Assembly (NCBI GenBank): GCA_037013685.1
Contig: CM072891.1
Span: forward strand, 12,004,501-12,068,500
Reading direction: 5' to 3'
DNA from: Acridotheres tristis
Taxonomy: Eukaryota; Chordata; Aves; Passeriformes; Sturnidae
DNA length: 64,000 nucleotides
Shown here: one piece after another, positions 51,935 through 62,700 of the stretch
Layout: each line of letters opens with the position of its first letter
Numbering within the stretch: position 1 is the first letter of the stretch
Translations under genes and position numbers: made by a program
Notes under the pieces: model-generated
Databases searched by the model: none
Seen by the model: the letters and a program-made list of their open reading frames with translations, nothing else
What the model was told of the DNA's origin: nothing

Positions 51935-52260
51935 CTGCCGCCGCCGCCCGCCTGTCACCGCCGCCCGCCGGAAGCCCGGCCTCGCCGCCGGGGGAACCCG
52001 CCCCGCCCCGCCCCGCCCGCTGCCGGCCCCGTCCGGGCGCGTCCGCCGCTCCCTCTCAGCGTTCCGCCGGCACGGAGCGCCCGAGGCCGAGGGGCGGCTG
52101 CGGAGGCGCGGAGACCCGGGCCACCCCCGCAGGCAGAGCCCCTCGTAGGTATGTGCAGAGGCCCAGAGTGGGCGGGATGAGCGGCCCGGCCTTCCCGAGC
52201 GTCCGGTTTGCTCCTTCAGCTGTCGCAGGCACGTGTGCGCCCTACCGCCCCCGAGGGATA
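51500..52260. promoter_or_regulatory. CpG island: bidirectional ARHGAP1/ZNF408 promoter
   Basis: A dense CpG island at the 5' end of ARHGAP1. Tandem GC boxes (repeated CCCCG units, about 51998-52020) and an ETS-type CCGGAAG (51968-51974) sit near its centre, and a CACGTG E-box lies at 52230-52235. In mammals ARHGAP1 and ZNF408 start head-to-head, so the same island would have served both. Long open frames of up to 211 codons in both directions are GC-composition artefacts. The promoter role is inferred from composition and position. Confidence 0.7.
51935..51995 (-). other. ARHGAP1: Candidate ARHGAP1 non-coding exon 1
   Basis: On the minus strand GGCGGCAG is followed by GTACCG, a good donor, so an exon would end at + strand position 51935. 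Its 5' end is unknown; I place it just inside the GC-box cluster. It carries no ATG-initiated part of the ARHGAP1 reading frame. Confidence 0.4.
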
Positions 52261-52617
52261 GATCTTGCGTCGCTTTTAGGAGCTACCAGCCGAGAAAAGA
52301 GCGTGTCGCCTTGTTTTATGCCAGTCATGACAATACGTCCTAGAAATACTGCTCGTGAAACAATAAGAATGCTGCACGGGTACTGTCTGTGGTGAGAAAT
52401 CAGAGATTCGTTCCTTTTCCCCAGTTTAAAAGGGAAAAAGATCGTAAAAGTAATGGTTCGCAAGTAATGGTTCTCATGGCAGAGCCCCAGGTTTACTGCA
52501 TAGCACAGTATCCATCTCCAGCGTTGATCTTCCTCTTAGCCAGCAGCAATCATGTCACATAACAGCCACCGTTAGTTTACTCACCATGCCTTTGTGTTTG
52601 TGCAGGGGATACCGAGG
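52261..52617 (+). other. Stretch without recognised gene
   Basis: Between the CpG island and the first recognisable ZNF408-like sequence. The N-terminal exons of ZNF408 would be expected in or near here, but I cannot see them. At the right end CTTTGTGTTTGTGCAG (ending 52605) looks like a splice acceptor for the following remnant. Confidence 0.4.
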
Positions 52618-54270
52618 TCTCCAAGGCAGTAGCTGATGAAACCACAGTCCTCAATGACCCTCTTAGCAGACTGTCGACCACCAAATATTTCCACGGGCTG
52701 CAAGAAGCTTCCAAACATGAGCCATGGCAAGCCAGGGCGCTGGGGACTGAGAATCAGCACCATCTCAACCAAAGGTGCAAAGAAGAACTGGGTACGAGTA
52801 TGGATCCCAGATGCGCAGCACAAAAAAGTGGAAATGGGACAGCAGGCAGCAAGTCTTGGAGGCCTGAATCTGTTATCTCCCTCAAGTAGGGTTTGATTCA
52901 GTGCTCCCTTGGTTGGCAAGCCATGCAAGGTGCATGCTCTGGCCAGCTCACTCCAGAAGTGCCTGCAGAACTCTGGTGGCAGGACAACTGGACAGGAACC
53001 CTAGAAGATCAGTCCTACAAAAGGAGAGACTCTAGAGATTTGTGAGAAGGAGAGCAAAGCTTCCAAAAACTTCAGACTGGCATCCCCAGAGCATGGGGGG
53101 AAGGGCTCACTGGAGGGGCCTGAGTGGCAGGAGGAGTATACAGAGCTGGTGGAGGATTATTCTGGCAGCCCAGGCCCCCCTCTAAGATCTCTGTCCCAAG
53201 AGGGGATGATCAAGCACAGGTTGTGCTCCAGGGAGTAAGATAAAGCCTTCCTGTGGCTCTGCCACCCCAAGAAGCACCACTTTGTCCACCCTTGCCACGA
53301 GCCCCTTCTATACAGAGTGTGGCAAGAGCTATAGTTCAGAGGGGAGCTTCAAGGCCCATGCATTGGCCCACGGGGTGTGTGGCCATTCCAGTGCACCCAG
53401 TGTAACAAGTGCCCCAAGTGAGACTTGCAGGAGCACCAGGTTCCACACACCAGCCAGTGCCCCTTGTCCTGCCAGCAGTGTGGCAAAGCCTTTGCAGGCT
53501 GGCTCTGTCTCGGCACAGGAAGATCCATTTGGCTGCTGGGACTGGCCCAGCTGGTCCCAAGGGGTGCCAGTGTGCCATATGTGGGTGTCACCTGGCCAAC
53601 CCCAGCTCCCTGTGCAACCACTTGCACCTGCACACGGGGGAGTGCACTTTCACCTGCAAGCAATGCAGCAAGTCCTACACCCTGGCCACTAAGTCCTTGG
53701 CCACTAAACTCTGGTGCCATCAAAAATCCCACCTGGCTGGCAAGCCCTGCCTGCAAATGCGAGCTCTGTGGCATGGGCTGCACCCTTCCCCAGAGCCTTG
53801 TGCACCATGTGCTCACCCACAAGGTGGGAAAGGAAGTTCTCTGAGGAACTCGCCACTACAGTGGCCTCACTTGCAGCCTGACTTACGTCAGACGGCAGCA
53901 AGAAAGAAGCCACAGAGGAAGAGCCAGCAGGGGGGGCCTGTGGCAGAGCCCATCCCGCTCATGATGTAGGTGCTGAGGCCAGTGAGTGAGGCTGAGCTGC
54001 TGATCACAGTCAGCATTGCTACTCACCAGTCTCAGGGCAGATCCCAAATCCTGGGGTACACAGGACAAAGGCCATGTATCCATCAGCAAAGGATGTAATT
54101 AAAATCATCCTCTCTGAGCATGAGGACCAATGCATTATGATGCAGGATGAGGCCTCACTGAGTGGACATCATCCAGGATGGGATGGGCTTCAGGAGCTGT
54201 GGCAGAAGTGGTAGAGGTCAAGACTGATATCTGGCCATCCCAACATGCCCTGGCTGATCTTCTTCAGTAC
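52606..54270 (+). pseudogene. ZNF408: Decayed ZNF408 (C2H2 zinc-finger gene) remnant
   Basis: Position and sequence fit ZNF408, a nuclear zinc-finger factor linked to retinal vessel development in humans. Broken frames give, in order: a linker-like piece (52606-52890, ending in TAG); finger 1 (LCHPKKHHFVH, about 53245-53290); finger 2 (ECGKSYSSEGSFKAH, about 53317-53365); finger 3 (CTQCNK...DLQEHQ) with an in-frame TGA at 53419-53421; finger 4 (CQQCGKAFAG, then LSRHRKIH in another frame); finger 5 (CHLANPSSLCNHLHLHTGE); a finger like human finger 9 (KSYTLATK); finger 10 (CGMGCTLPQSLVHH); and a tail (DVIKIILSEHEDQ, then VAEVVEV in a second frame near 54200). Frame changes fall near 53305, 53375, 53507, 53750 and 54190. 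Human fingers 6-8 have no counterpart. The exons upstream of the linker are not found. With this many independent lesions, sequencing error is unlikely to explain all of them. Confidence 0.88.
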
Positions 54271-54294
54271 TTATTAAAACGAGATAAAAAACAA

Positions 54295-54300
54295 AATAAA
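54295..54300 (+). terminator. ZNF408: Relic polyadenylation signal of ZNF408
   Basis: AATAAA shortly after the recognisable ZNF408 tail, with an ATTAAA about 25 bases earlier. The position fits the 3' end of the former gene. Whether anything is still transcribed is unknown. Confidence 0.4.
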
Positions 54301-56053
54301 ACCTAGCTCTCTCATCTCTCTGTTAGCAACAAGGCCCTGTGGCTCAGCCCCAGGCAGAATTAGCAGTCTTGGAGTTAACTGCCTGTATAAACGTGAGTCT
54401 TTTCAGTAGCTGCTCGTTGAAGCTATGAGCCTACACATGCCACATGCTGGGCCTGGCACAGGGAAGGCACTGGCTGTTGATGGGAATAACTTCCTAGAGA
54501 AGACTTGGTGTTAATGAGCAGTGCTTCAATTCTGCCTGTGTTACATTGTCAGTCAGTGACAGTGCACTGCGGGGAAGGCAGGAAAAGCCTCAAAGCAGTG
54601 ACTTTGAACAGTGTCTTCCTTTCAAGTTTTTTAATTACTTGCTGCTATTCAAGCACTTTCCTGGGCTTTTACTCTTGAAGCTAAGCAACACTTCTGCTCA
54701 TTTGAAACTCATGCTGGTGCCAGACATTACTAGTAAGCAGCTTCCCAAGTGTTTACAAGGTACCTTGTAATATGAAGAGCATTTTTCACAATTAGCAGAA
54801 GCAGAGTCCTGCCTTGGAGCGAGGGCTGAATGTTCCTTCTCCGCTGTCACTTGGTTTGCTTGCTGTCAGTTTCCTTGAACTTACAATGACCAGGTAATCT
54901 GTCTGAGGACATGAAAAGGATAGTTTTGTGTCTCACTGTGCAATTTTCAGTGCCTCCAGCTGAAAGGCTCCTCATCTCTCCACATAAAGGTTGACTAGTT
55001 CATCGCTGCTCAGATGATTTTCCATTTCCTCTACACATTCAAGTTGGGTTCAATAATTCTTTTCCCTTGTTTTTCTTCACACATTCTTGCTTCCTCTCCT
55101 CCCCTTCTTTCGTACCTCTGCACCAAAACATTACAAGACAGCACTGCCGTAACTACATCCCAATATCCCCTCTGCTCCATCTTCTTAAGTGCCTGTTTGC
55201 CAACTGGGGCATGCTGATGTAAATTAGTCCTGTTGCAGGGAGGAAGTGCACAGCTGTGTGAACTTGACCTCCTAGGAAGGGCTGACAATACCACACCTAA
55301 CAGGTCTTTCAGACTTTTCCTGCTCTGCACTCTCTTTTCACATGTTATAGGAACACCACTTTCATTTGCTGAATCCTCAGTTTTAGCTATTCTTGCTCTC
55401 TGTCTTATGCCTCTCAAACATCTGCAATTCCCCAGATTTTTTGTTTAGTCTTGCTTAGGAGCTTTATTAAATTCTCGGGTTTTTATGCCCACTGTACAAG
55501 AGGAAAATATAGAGGGAGTCATAAGTAGCACAGTTCCCTTATAGGGTGCTATGAATAGTTATGTGACACTCCTAAAAGGTGCTCTTTGCAGTTTCTAAAT
55601 TAACTTTTTTTTATGAACTTTTATGACCTGTTTGCAGACAAGGTGTTAGAGTGAGATCCACAACACTTCGATGTGATGTAAAGATGGAAGGTGAGTTCGG
55701 TTGATAAACCTTTGGGTGTCTTAATTTTTAATTATTTTCTCTTTAGGGGCACGTTAGCTAAGTCTTCCCTGAGTGCTTGGAGCACAGGCACGCAAGAGGG
55801 CTTGTATTTGAAGCCACAGTGCTTCCTACTGTTCTCTCTTTGGTGCCTCTCCAAACTCAAATATTGACACAGCTGCAGAACGTTCTCACTGGAGCTGGGC
55901 TCATGTGCTGTGTTTGAAGCACGTGCCCTCTGTCACAGCAGAACTAGGAGAGAAAGGGGAGCAATGGTAGGGAGATCCCAGACCCCTATTGCCTAAATAG
56001 GTGTCCTGCTTCTTTATTCTAAGGTAACAGGAGAGAAATAGAAGGAGCAGTTA
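54301..56053 (+). other. Intergenic stretch, nothing recognised
   Basis: AT-rich DNA between the ZNF408 remnant and the retroviral LTR. No open frame longer than 128 codons, and none with recognisable similarity. No RNA gene or CR1 text was seen. Confidence 0.5.
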
Positions 56054-56573
56054 TGAACTGGGAAGTCTTCACAGAAACATGGTTCACCTGACAGTTGATG
56101 TGAGTAGGTGGGAGCATGTCTGTGCCATGCTGCACGTATCACCTGGCTGCAAGATAAACTAGCTGGCTAATTCTGAGGAGTTCACAGGTGACTCCCGTGG
56201 GCCCCTGGTGGTGATGCCACCACCGTGTCTTTGTCTTAGAAACAGCATGTTCTCATGTGAACAACCTTTTGCTTGACAGCAAAATGATGCATAAAGTTGT
56301 TTACTCCTAGAAAATTACTATATAAGCCCTGAAGATCATGGTGCTGGTGAACTTCAGCACGGATAAGATCTGTACAGAGTGCCATGGCCTGACTCGATAG
56401 CTGTGCAGTGCTGTACAGCTTGGTGTTTGCAGCATCTGAAAGGGTGTGAGATTCTCTACTGCTATGCCCTTTATTGTATTATGTCCAATAAATAGTATTT
56501 TAATGCTATATTGTGGGCTCTGAGTGCCTTTTTTATTGGGATCCATAACAAGCCCTCATGCCAGTACATTACA
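56054..56573 (+). mobile_element. LTR of an endogenous retrovirus
   Basis: A 520-bp segment beginning TGAACTG and ending TTACA, the TG...CA ends expected of an LTR. It contains a TATA box (TATATAAG, 56319-56326) and, 168 bp later, AATAAA (56487-56492), the order expected for U3-R-U5. Two bases after its end, TGGTGCAGTTGTCAGGAT starts at 56576, the place and form of a tRNA primer-binding site. Its first 150 bases resemble 25643-25820. All landmarks were read directly; exact ends and family need a repeat-library search. Confidence 0.7.
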
Positions 56574-58285
56574 TTTGGTGCAGTTGTCAGGATGCTGGTG
56601 AGAAGGGAAGAAGGATAGCAAGGAAAAGGATGTGTGCCTGCCTGGTGCCATATGCTGGCACGGGGAACAGTTACACAGCGTGCTGCCTTTCAGTGCCAGT
56701 GACAGCAGACACGTGGATTACCCAGCTGGCTGGAGATCCCGGGCACCCATTACTATTACAGGTTCAGGCAGCAAACACACAGCTCTCCTGGGTGGTGTGG
56801 TCCACCATGGTGGCAGGGCTTTACCAAAGCTTTGGGGTGCTGCTGCAACACTCCCGGGTGACAGGTGCCAAGGTCTTTTGGATGAGTGGGGTCCTTCGTG
56901 CTGGCAGGGCCACACCAGATGTCACACATGCACACAAGTGTTACATTTAAAGCTCACACCACAGTCAGGATTCAGCCCCTGGCCAACTTGCAAACTGGCT
57001 TAAACCTGACCAAGGTGTTTGAATGAAAAGGAGCAAGCTGCAAGGGAAGGAGACAATTCTCTGGGTGTGAAGGGATAAGGGTTTCATCTTTCTGATTGTA
57101 TCTAAGGTGTTGCTTTGATCAAACTGTGTAACTCACTTTAGGAACAGATTGATATATGCCCCAACTATTCAACCAGCAAACTGTATCCATCACAGGGCAG
57201 ACAAAGGTCCAAGAAAACGGACCAAGGCCAAACCTCTATATTCTGCTCCCTGGAAGTTGAAAAAGTAGCTACACAGGGAAAAGAAATGCCAAAGGCTTTT
57301 TTTAACTTAAAAAGAAGAATCAACACATAGAAGGAAAGAGATCAAAACTCCCAACTGTATTATAAGACAACTCTGGATGTTAAAGGTATCTTAACTCTCT
57401 TATTCTAAGAAAGAAAATAACATCCATCATTCATGGGTGAGTGAAGGCAGAAAGAAAATGAAATTATAAAAACTTGCTTACAGGAATAGAAGAGTTAAAT
57501 GTTGGAGGGGTGGAAGTCACCACTGGAGATGTGATAGGTGATGCATGCTGTGCTTCTGCAGAGGCTAACCACAGGAATGGGAGAAACAGAGAGGAGCACT
57601 AGAAGTACATTACGGAATGAGAAAGGCAAAAATGTGAAGAGTCAGCATCTTTAATTACTAGAATTGTTGTGAGACGCCAGAAAGGGCTGGAAAGGTTCCC
57701 AGGATGTAGTGAAAATCTCCAATTACAAAGCAAAACCAAAGTTAAGAAATAGAAGAAACCTAAGTGATAGATGTAGCCTTGAGTAATCTAGAGATAAAAG
57801 GTGTCAGCAGTTACAGTTAACAATCAAGTTGGCCTGATAGGTGGGTTTGTCTTGTATCACCGGGAAAAAACAGCAGCTGGAAAAGAAGCAGCCAGACATA
57901 GTGACAGAATCATCATCAGTTTCAGTAAGGGTTTTTCAAACAAATGCTTCAGCAACAAAATGAATGTAGGAGCCAGAACAGAAGTAATGTTAAGGGAAGA
58001 TGGCATAGGTAAGTATTAGAAGATATTCATATTGGTCTGATAACCAAGCTTAGCTGCTGTATTGTAGCATTGCTTAAAGTTAGCCTTTTATACTGCATGG
58101 TCTCATGGAAGGTGGTAAGACCTTTCCTTTAAAGGAAAGCCAAGAAGAGGGTAAAAATCTATGCAAAAGTGTAACAATGTTGATTTAAGCTGCAGTGTAA
58201 AGGCTGCCTGATTATTATAAAGAGACAGAGATGCAGAAATGAAAAAGAAAGCAACTGAGGATATTGAAAGCTGCTTGTGCCTCCT
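56574..58285 (+). mobile_element. Internal remnant of the same endogenous retrovirus
   Basis: Sequence following the LTR and primer-binding-like site. I could not recognise capsid, protease, polymerase or envelope motifs; only short broken frames remain (largest 130 codons, at 56558-56950, starting within the LTR end). Its right part, about 57990-58280, matches the internal piece at 24380-24690. At about 1.7 kb it is far shorter than a complete provirus interior, so most coding sequence has been deleted. No 3' LTR is seen after it. Confidence 0.5.
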
Positions 58286-58299
58286 CCTCGCGCGAGGAG
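58284..58299. repeat. 16-bp perfect palindrome
   Basis: CTCCTCGCGCGAGGAG equals its own reverse complement, with partial extension outward (CCTC on the left, GGAG on the right). It lies at the point where similarity to the other retroviral relic stops. No function assigned. Confidence 0.8.
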
Positions 58300-59767
58300 T
58301 GGAGGTGGCTGTGTGGGACACAGCAGCAGCTCTGACTTCATTACTCTTCTTTGTGCTCTTTCCTGTCCCTGCCTGTGCTCTCTGCCTAAATGCTGCTTTC
58401 CCTGCTAAGTAACATGGGTATTTCTAGGGTTGTGCCTAATCCCACGCACACACTCTCCAATCAGGTCATTTCCACCCAGGGAATCCCAGCCATTCCTAAA
58501 GGTCTCTCTCCAAAATCTGGAGCAGGAAGTAGAGATGTGTGTGGATGAGAACAGGAGATACTCTTATGTGAGGAAGGAAGCCTCTGCAACTGCTCTTTGT
58601 ACCAGTGTTCAGAGTCATTCAGCCACCCTAATGCTAATATTTGCACTCCTTCCATGGAGATAAACATTACAGATGTATCAGCTGCACAGAGGCACAGCAC
58701 AAAATATGCTCCCTGCTGGCAGGAGGCACTTTTGTTCCATGTGGCAATTCCTGAGACTACCTCCATGCTGCCCTGTTTTCTGCTGTTTTTTCGCTCTTGC
58801 CAATAGTCTGCTTGCTGTAGCAATCATTAGAGCCTTCTGAGCCCTGGTAGTCCAGTTCTTTACTTAATAGCTGATGTCATGACATCCAGACCATTCCTGT
58901 CTCCCTGTTCCTGGAAGCCCTTGTTTTCTTGGCTGTTTTTGGGTGTGCTAGTGCCCTGCTTGTCAGAGTTTCTGTTTCCTTTTGGATGGACTTTAGTATG
59001 TTCCACTATGGGGGGAAGAAAAGGGGGAGCCAAGCCTTCATGCTGCTTCATCCTCCTCCACTCAGCTAGGAATTATAGGGCATTGGGAAGAATGCACTGC
59101 TGACCTCACTGGGAAGAAAATTAAAATTCCCAGTGGGCTGTCAAAGACACCCTTTCTGCTCCTTGTCATGTGCAAGGGACAAGGGGGAGCACCGAAACTG
59201 TGTGTTGTTGTGCCAAAATAGCTGAGGCTGAGCTTGCTGATAACTGCAGGAAGGAAAGACAAATGAGCATTAGAGAGAACCAGGGGGGCTTGCAGCTAAA
59301 AAGAGAAGGACTGGGAATGGCTAAGGAGGTCTCAAAATCTTCCTTACGTTCCAGGCTGCTAGAGTACAGCCTCTGAGAAGAGTCAGAGGCAGAGACCTGA
59401 ACCAGTATGAGGAGGAGGCAGTGATGGTGTCAGGGGCTGCACAAGAACAAAGCCAGGGAAAAGGAGCAAGCTCTCTGGCTGGGATGGCTGTGAGCTGGCA
59501 GAGTTCTCCCTGTGCCCTGGGACATACTTGTCCTCTTGCTACTCATGCCATCTTCCTAGATATGGAACAGGAAGTAAAGTAAGGAAACGAAAATGCCCTG
59601 ATGGGAGGGAGAGATGCCAAGAAAGGAAGGATAAGAGTCCCACTGTCCCTGACACACCACGACCTGGAGCCCTGTTTCTTCATTCTGGTTCAATATTAAC
59701 CCAGCAGGGCTGTGACTCCACTTATTCTGCTTCCTTTGCAATTCCCCTGCAGCCAGGGCTGTACAGC
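58300..59767 (+). promoter_or_regulatory. F2: F2 upstream region
   Basis: A stretch between the retroviral relic and the prothrombin start codon, without recognised genes. The F2 promoter and a short 5' UTR must lie at its right end, since the start codon exon follows directly. There is no CpG island and no clear TATA box, consistent with a liver-specific promoter. I could not assign individual factor sites with confidence. Confidence 0.4.
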
Positions 59768-62700
59768 ATGGCGCACACCAAAACCAGCATACTGAGGGGC
59801 CTGCTCTTCTCCAGCCTTCTGCACCTCACCTTGAGCCATGCTGGAGGTAAGACTCAAGGGCAGAAGTACCAGATGATAGGAGGAAGATGGGGTTAGTTCT
59901 TTCCAGGGGTAGCACAGCTGGCAAGTTTTCTTCCACAAGTCAGGAGGACAGGCTAAAAACTTGAAACTGGGAGCAAAAGGGTGCTGAGAATGGAGTGAAC
60001 ATAGGAGGATGCAGCTGCATCTCTCAGCTGGTGACAGCAACTCAGTGGATTTTATGGGTTACCTGGGAAATGGCAGGGAAGGGGACTGTGGCTTAGTCCA
60101 GGATCATGTGTAACACAGCCATGGGGCTTTTGAGGATAGAGTTCCTGATCTAGGTGACTTCTCCATTGCCTTCACAGCTGTCCCTTATTGAAACTTTAGG
60201 TCATACAAAATACCCTGCCTTCCTGCTCACTGCTCCCTTTATTAGAGCCTCTAACAGTCTTTTCTTAACATGAGATTAAGGCCTCTTGAACCCACTACTG
60301 TGTGGGGGAAGACCTGTCTCCAGGTCCTAAATCAAGGGCTCTGAACATGAAATGGAACCAAGCTGTGTTTATCAGTGGTCTGAGGCTGGCAAGACAAAAA
60401 CACAGTGGCTGGGGACAGGGACAGCAGCAGGCTCAAAGCAAACAAGCCTCTATCTAACTGCAAATGAGCAGAGCAGCTTTGCTGAGGAAGCGAAGTTCCT
60501 GTCACTTCTGTTCCCTAAGTGATAGGAGCTGTCACAGAATGAATTCCAGAGAGCCTGCTCTGATCAGGTGTAGACCTGACAGGGCTTCTCCTCTCTGTAT
60601 GGTGCACTGGGGGAGGCTGGGCTGTGGGATCACCACATCAACTGCATGTGGTTTTTGGAAACTGCAAGGGGAGACAAAGGTGCCCTCTGGCTGTGAGCAG
60701 CCCTTTGACTGGCAGTGTTCTGACTCGACAGTTTTCCTGGAAAAGGGGCAGGCCTTGTCACTGCTCAAGCGCCACCGACGTGCCAACAAGGGATTTCTAG
60801 AAGAGATGCTTAAGGGAAACCTGGAGCGAGAGTGCCTGGAGGAGATATGCAGTTATGAGGAGGCTTTCGAAGCCCTTGAATCCATCGATCAGACGGTATG
60901 TACCAGGAAACATTCCCCCAGCCAGCCCCTGTAGGGAAACACCAGCAGCAAGGGTTGTAATACTCAATTCTGTGAACCAAAGATGAGGCCAATGTGTCCA
61001 CACCCCATGGCAAGCTCAGGCTTTCTTAGGGAGCTTCCCTCCTTGAGACACTGCAGGGAATACACCTGAAAGCTTCTGTTCTCTCCCTCTCTATGCATGA
61101 AGTGACAAGGTGCCATTGGTCCCGAATAGCATCTTCCACCAGCTCAGCATGGTACCTCACACATGTGAGCTGCTGTCCCAGACGCTCACAGAAGCACTGG
61201 CATAGCAGCCAAACACTGAGTGCAGGTGTTGCAGACTCCTTTGAGCTGAAGCTTTTGCACACCCTGTCCCTTTTTCCAGTTTCCAGACTCACCCAGTCTG
61301 CCAAATTTGCGCTGCATCCTTTTGGGATTTACTCCTAGCCCCAAGGCTGATGCCCCTGCAGAATTCCACACCCAAAAATACAACAGGTAAACAGTTAGGA
61401 GCCTAAGCCACCAAGACATTACCTTTGTGGAGGACTTCAAAAGCAATCAGTGTCAGGCTGCATGGTAGAGATGTAGATCCAAAGAGCTGAGCAATACCTA
61501 CATGTGATCTGTGGCCTTAGAAATTCCACATTCATCTGCTTGGACTTCTGCACTGTAGCCCACTGCACTATGGAAAGCTCTGCTTGCTCTGCAGGTTGAT
61601 GAAGGTTGTAAACAACTTTGGTCTCTTTAGAAACAAGTCTTGATTCCTGAGTCTGATGTGTGGGAATGTGGTTTTGTATCAGATTTTATGCTTTGACTGC
61701 ATTGTAATTGGTATAAACAGAGCTAGGTTAGTCTTTACTTTTGTTGTGATGGGAAGTTCTCTTACTGATTTGAATTGTAATAGCCAAGATTGATTGGATG
61801 TTCTGTGTCTCTAAATATATATTTTTCTTTTTTTTTTTTTTCTTTTTTACAGGACATATTTTGGTCAAAATACCAAGGTAAGTTGTTCTGAGTCCTGCAG
61901 ATACTCTTATCCCTTTAGCATGCACTGTATCATCCTGGAGAGATGGCTCTCTCTTTTAAAACTCACTTTCTAGGGCTAAGCACTTGTGTTTTGTCTCTAG
62001 ATGATAAACAGGTTCAAATAATGATGCTTTTTTGGATTGCTTTCATATAATGTGTCTCTTTCTTCTTGTTTTGCTAGTATGTCAGGGCCTGGGAAAGTCC
62101 AGGACAATTCTGGATGCTTGTATAGAAGGTATGAACTTCATGCTGACCTCAATCTCCTCGATACAGTGAGTGCCAGGAACTTGCTTCCTGCAGAGACTGT
62201 ACAGAAAAAAATGAAACTGATGTTGGAGAAGCCATCTAATTATAAAGAAAAATACCAGGGGTAGAATTTGAAATTATTTCCTACTCTTTATTTCCCCACT
62301 AACCATTTCAATAAATGATCTGGCTTGTGCACTGAAATAGCATGGGGTAAATATCCTTATCCTTGCAACACAGTCAGGTGTGAGCAGCCTCTCAGAAAGG
62401 CTCTGAGCCAGAGCTCCCTGTGATGAGGCAGAGAAAGCTTAGGCTGTGTGCTCTTCTCACAGGAAGAGGATGCCTCTGCACCCTGCAAAAGTTAAAGGGA
62501 TATATGAGATGATACTTCTCACCTTGAAAAAGGCAACATCCAGTTCCACTGACTCTGGCTTACATTGTGTTGGGATTTTGACAGGTAACTGTGCTCTTGG
62601 GCTGGGCCAGAACTATCGGGGAACAATTAGCCACACCAAGTCTGGGATTGAATGTCAAGTGTGGACAAGCAAATATCCACATATTCCTAAGTAAGTTCAT

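Noticed and set aside
51323..52395. Frames of 105-211 codons on both strands around the ARHGAP1 start
   Set aside because: CpG-island composition artefacts; they do not continue into the ARHGAP1 coding exons or resemble the ZNF408 N-terminus.
52581..52928. 115-codon minus-strand frame opposite the ZNF408 linker region
   Set aside because: The + strand frame starting after a good splice acceptor fits the syntenic gene better, and the reverse frame resembles nothing I know.
53282..53969. Intact zinc-finger protein read from a single frame
   Set aside because: No one frame carries more than two or three recognisable finger pieces. The finger residues jump between frames and cross a TGA, so the locus is called a pseudogene.
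60464..60934. 156-codon continuous frame through F2 exon 2
   Set aside because: Only 60732-60895 is coding; the upstream part is intron read-through before the GACTCGACAG acceptor, and the true start is in exon 1 at 59768.
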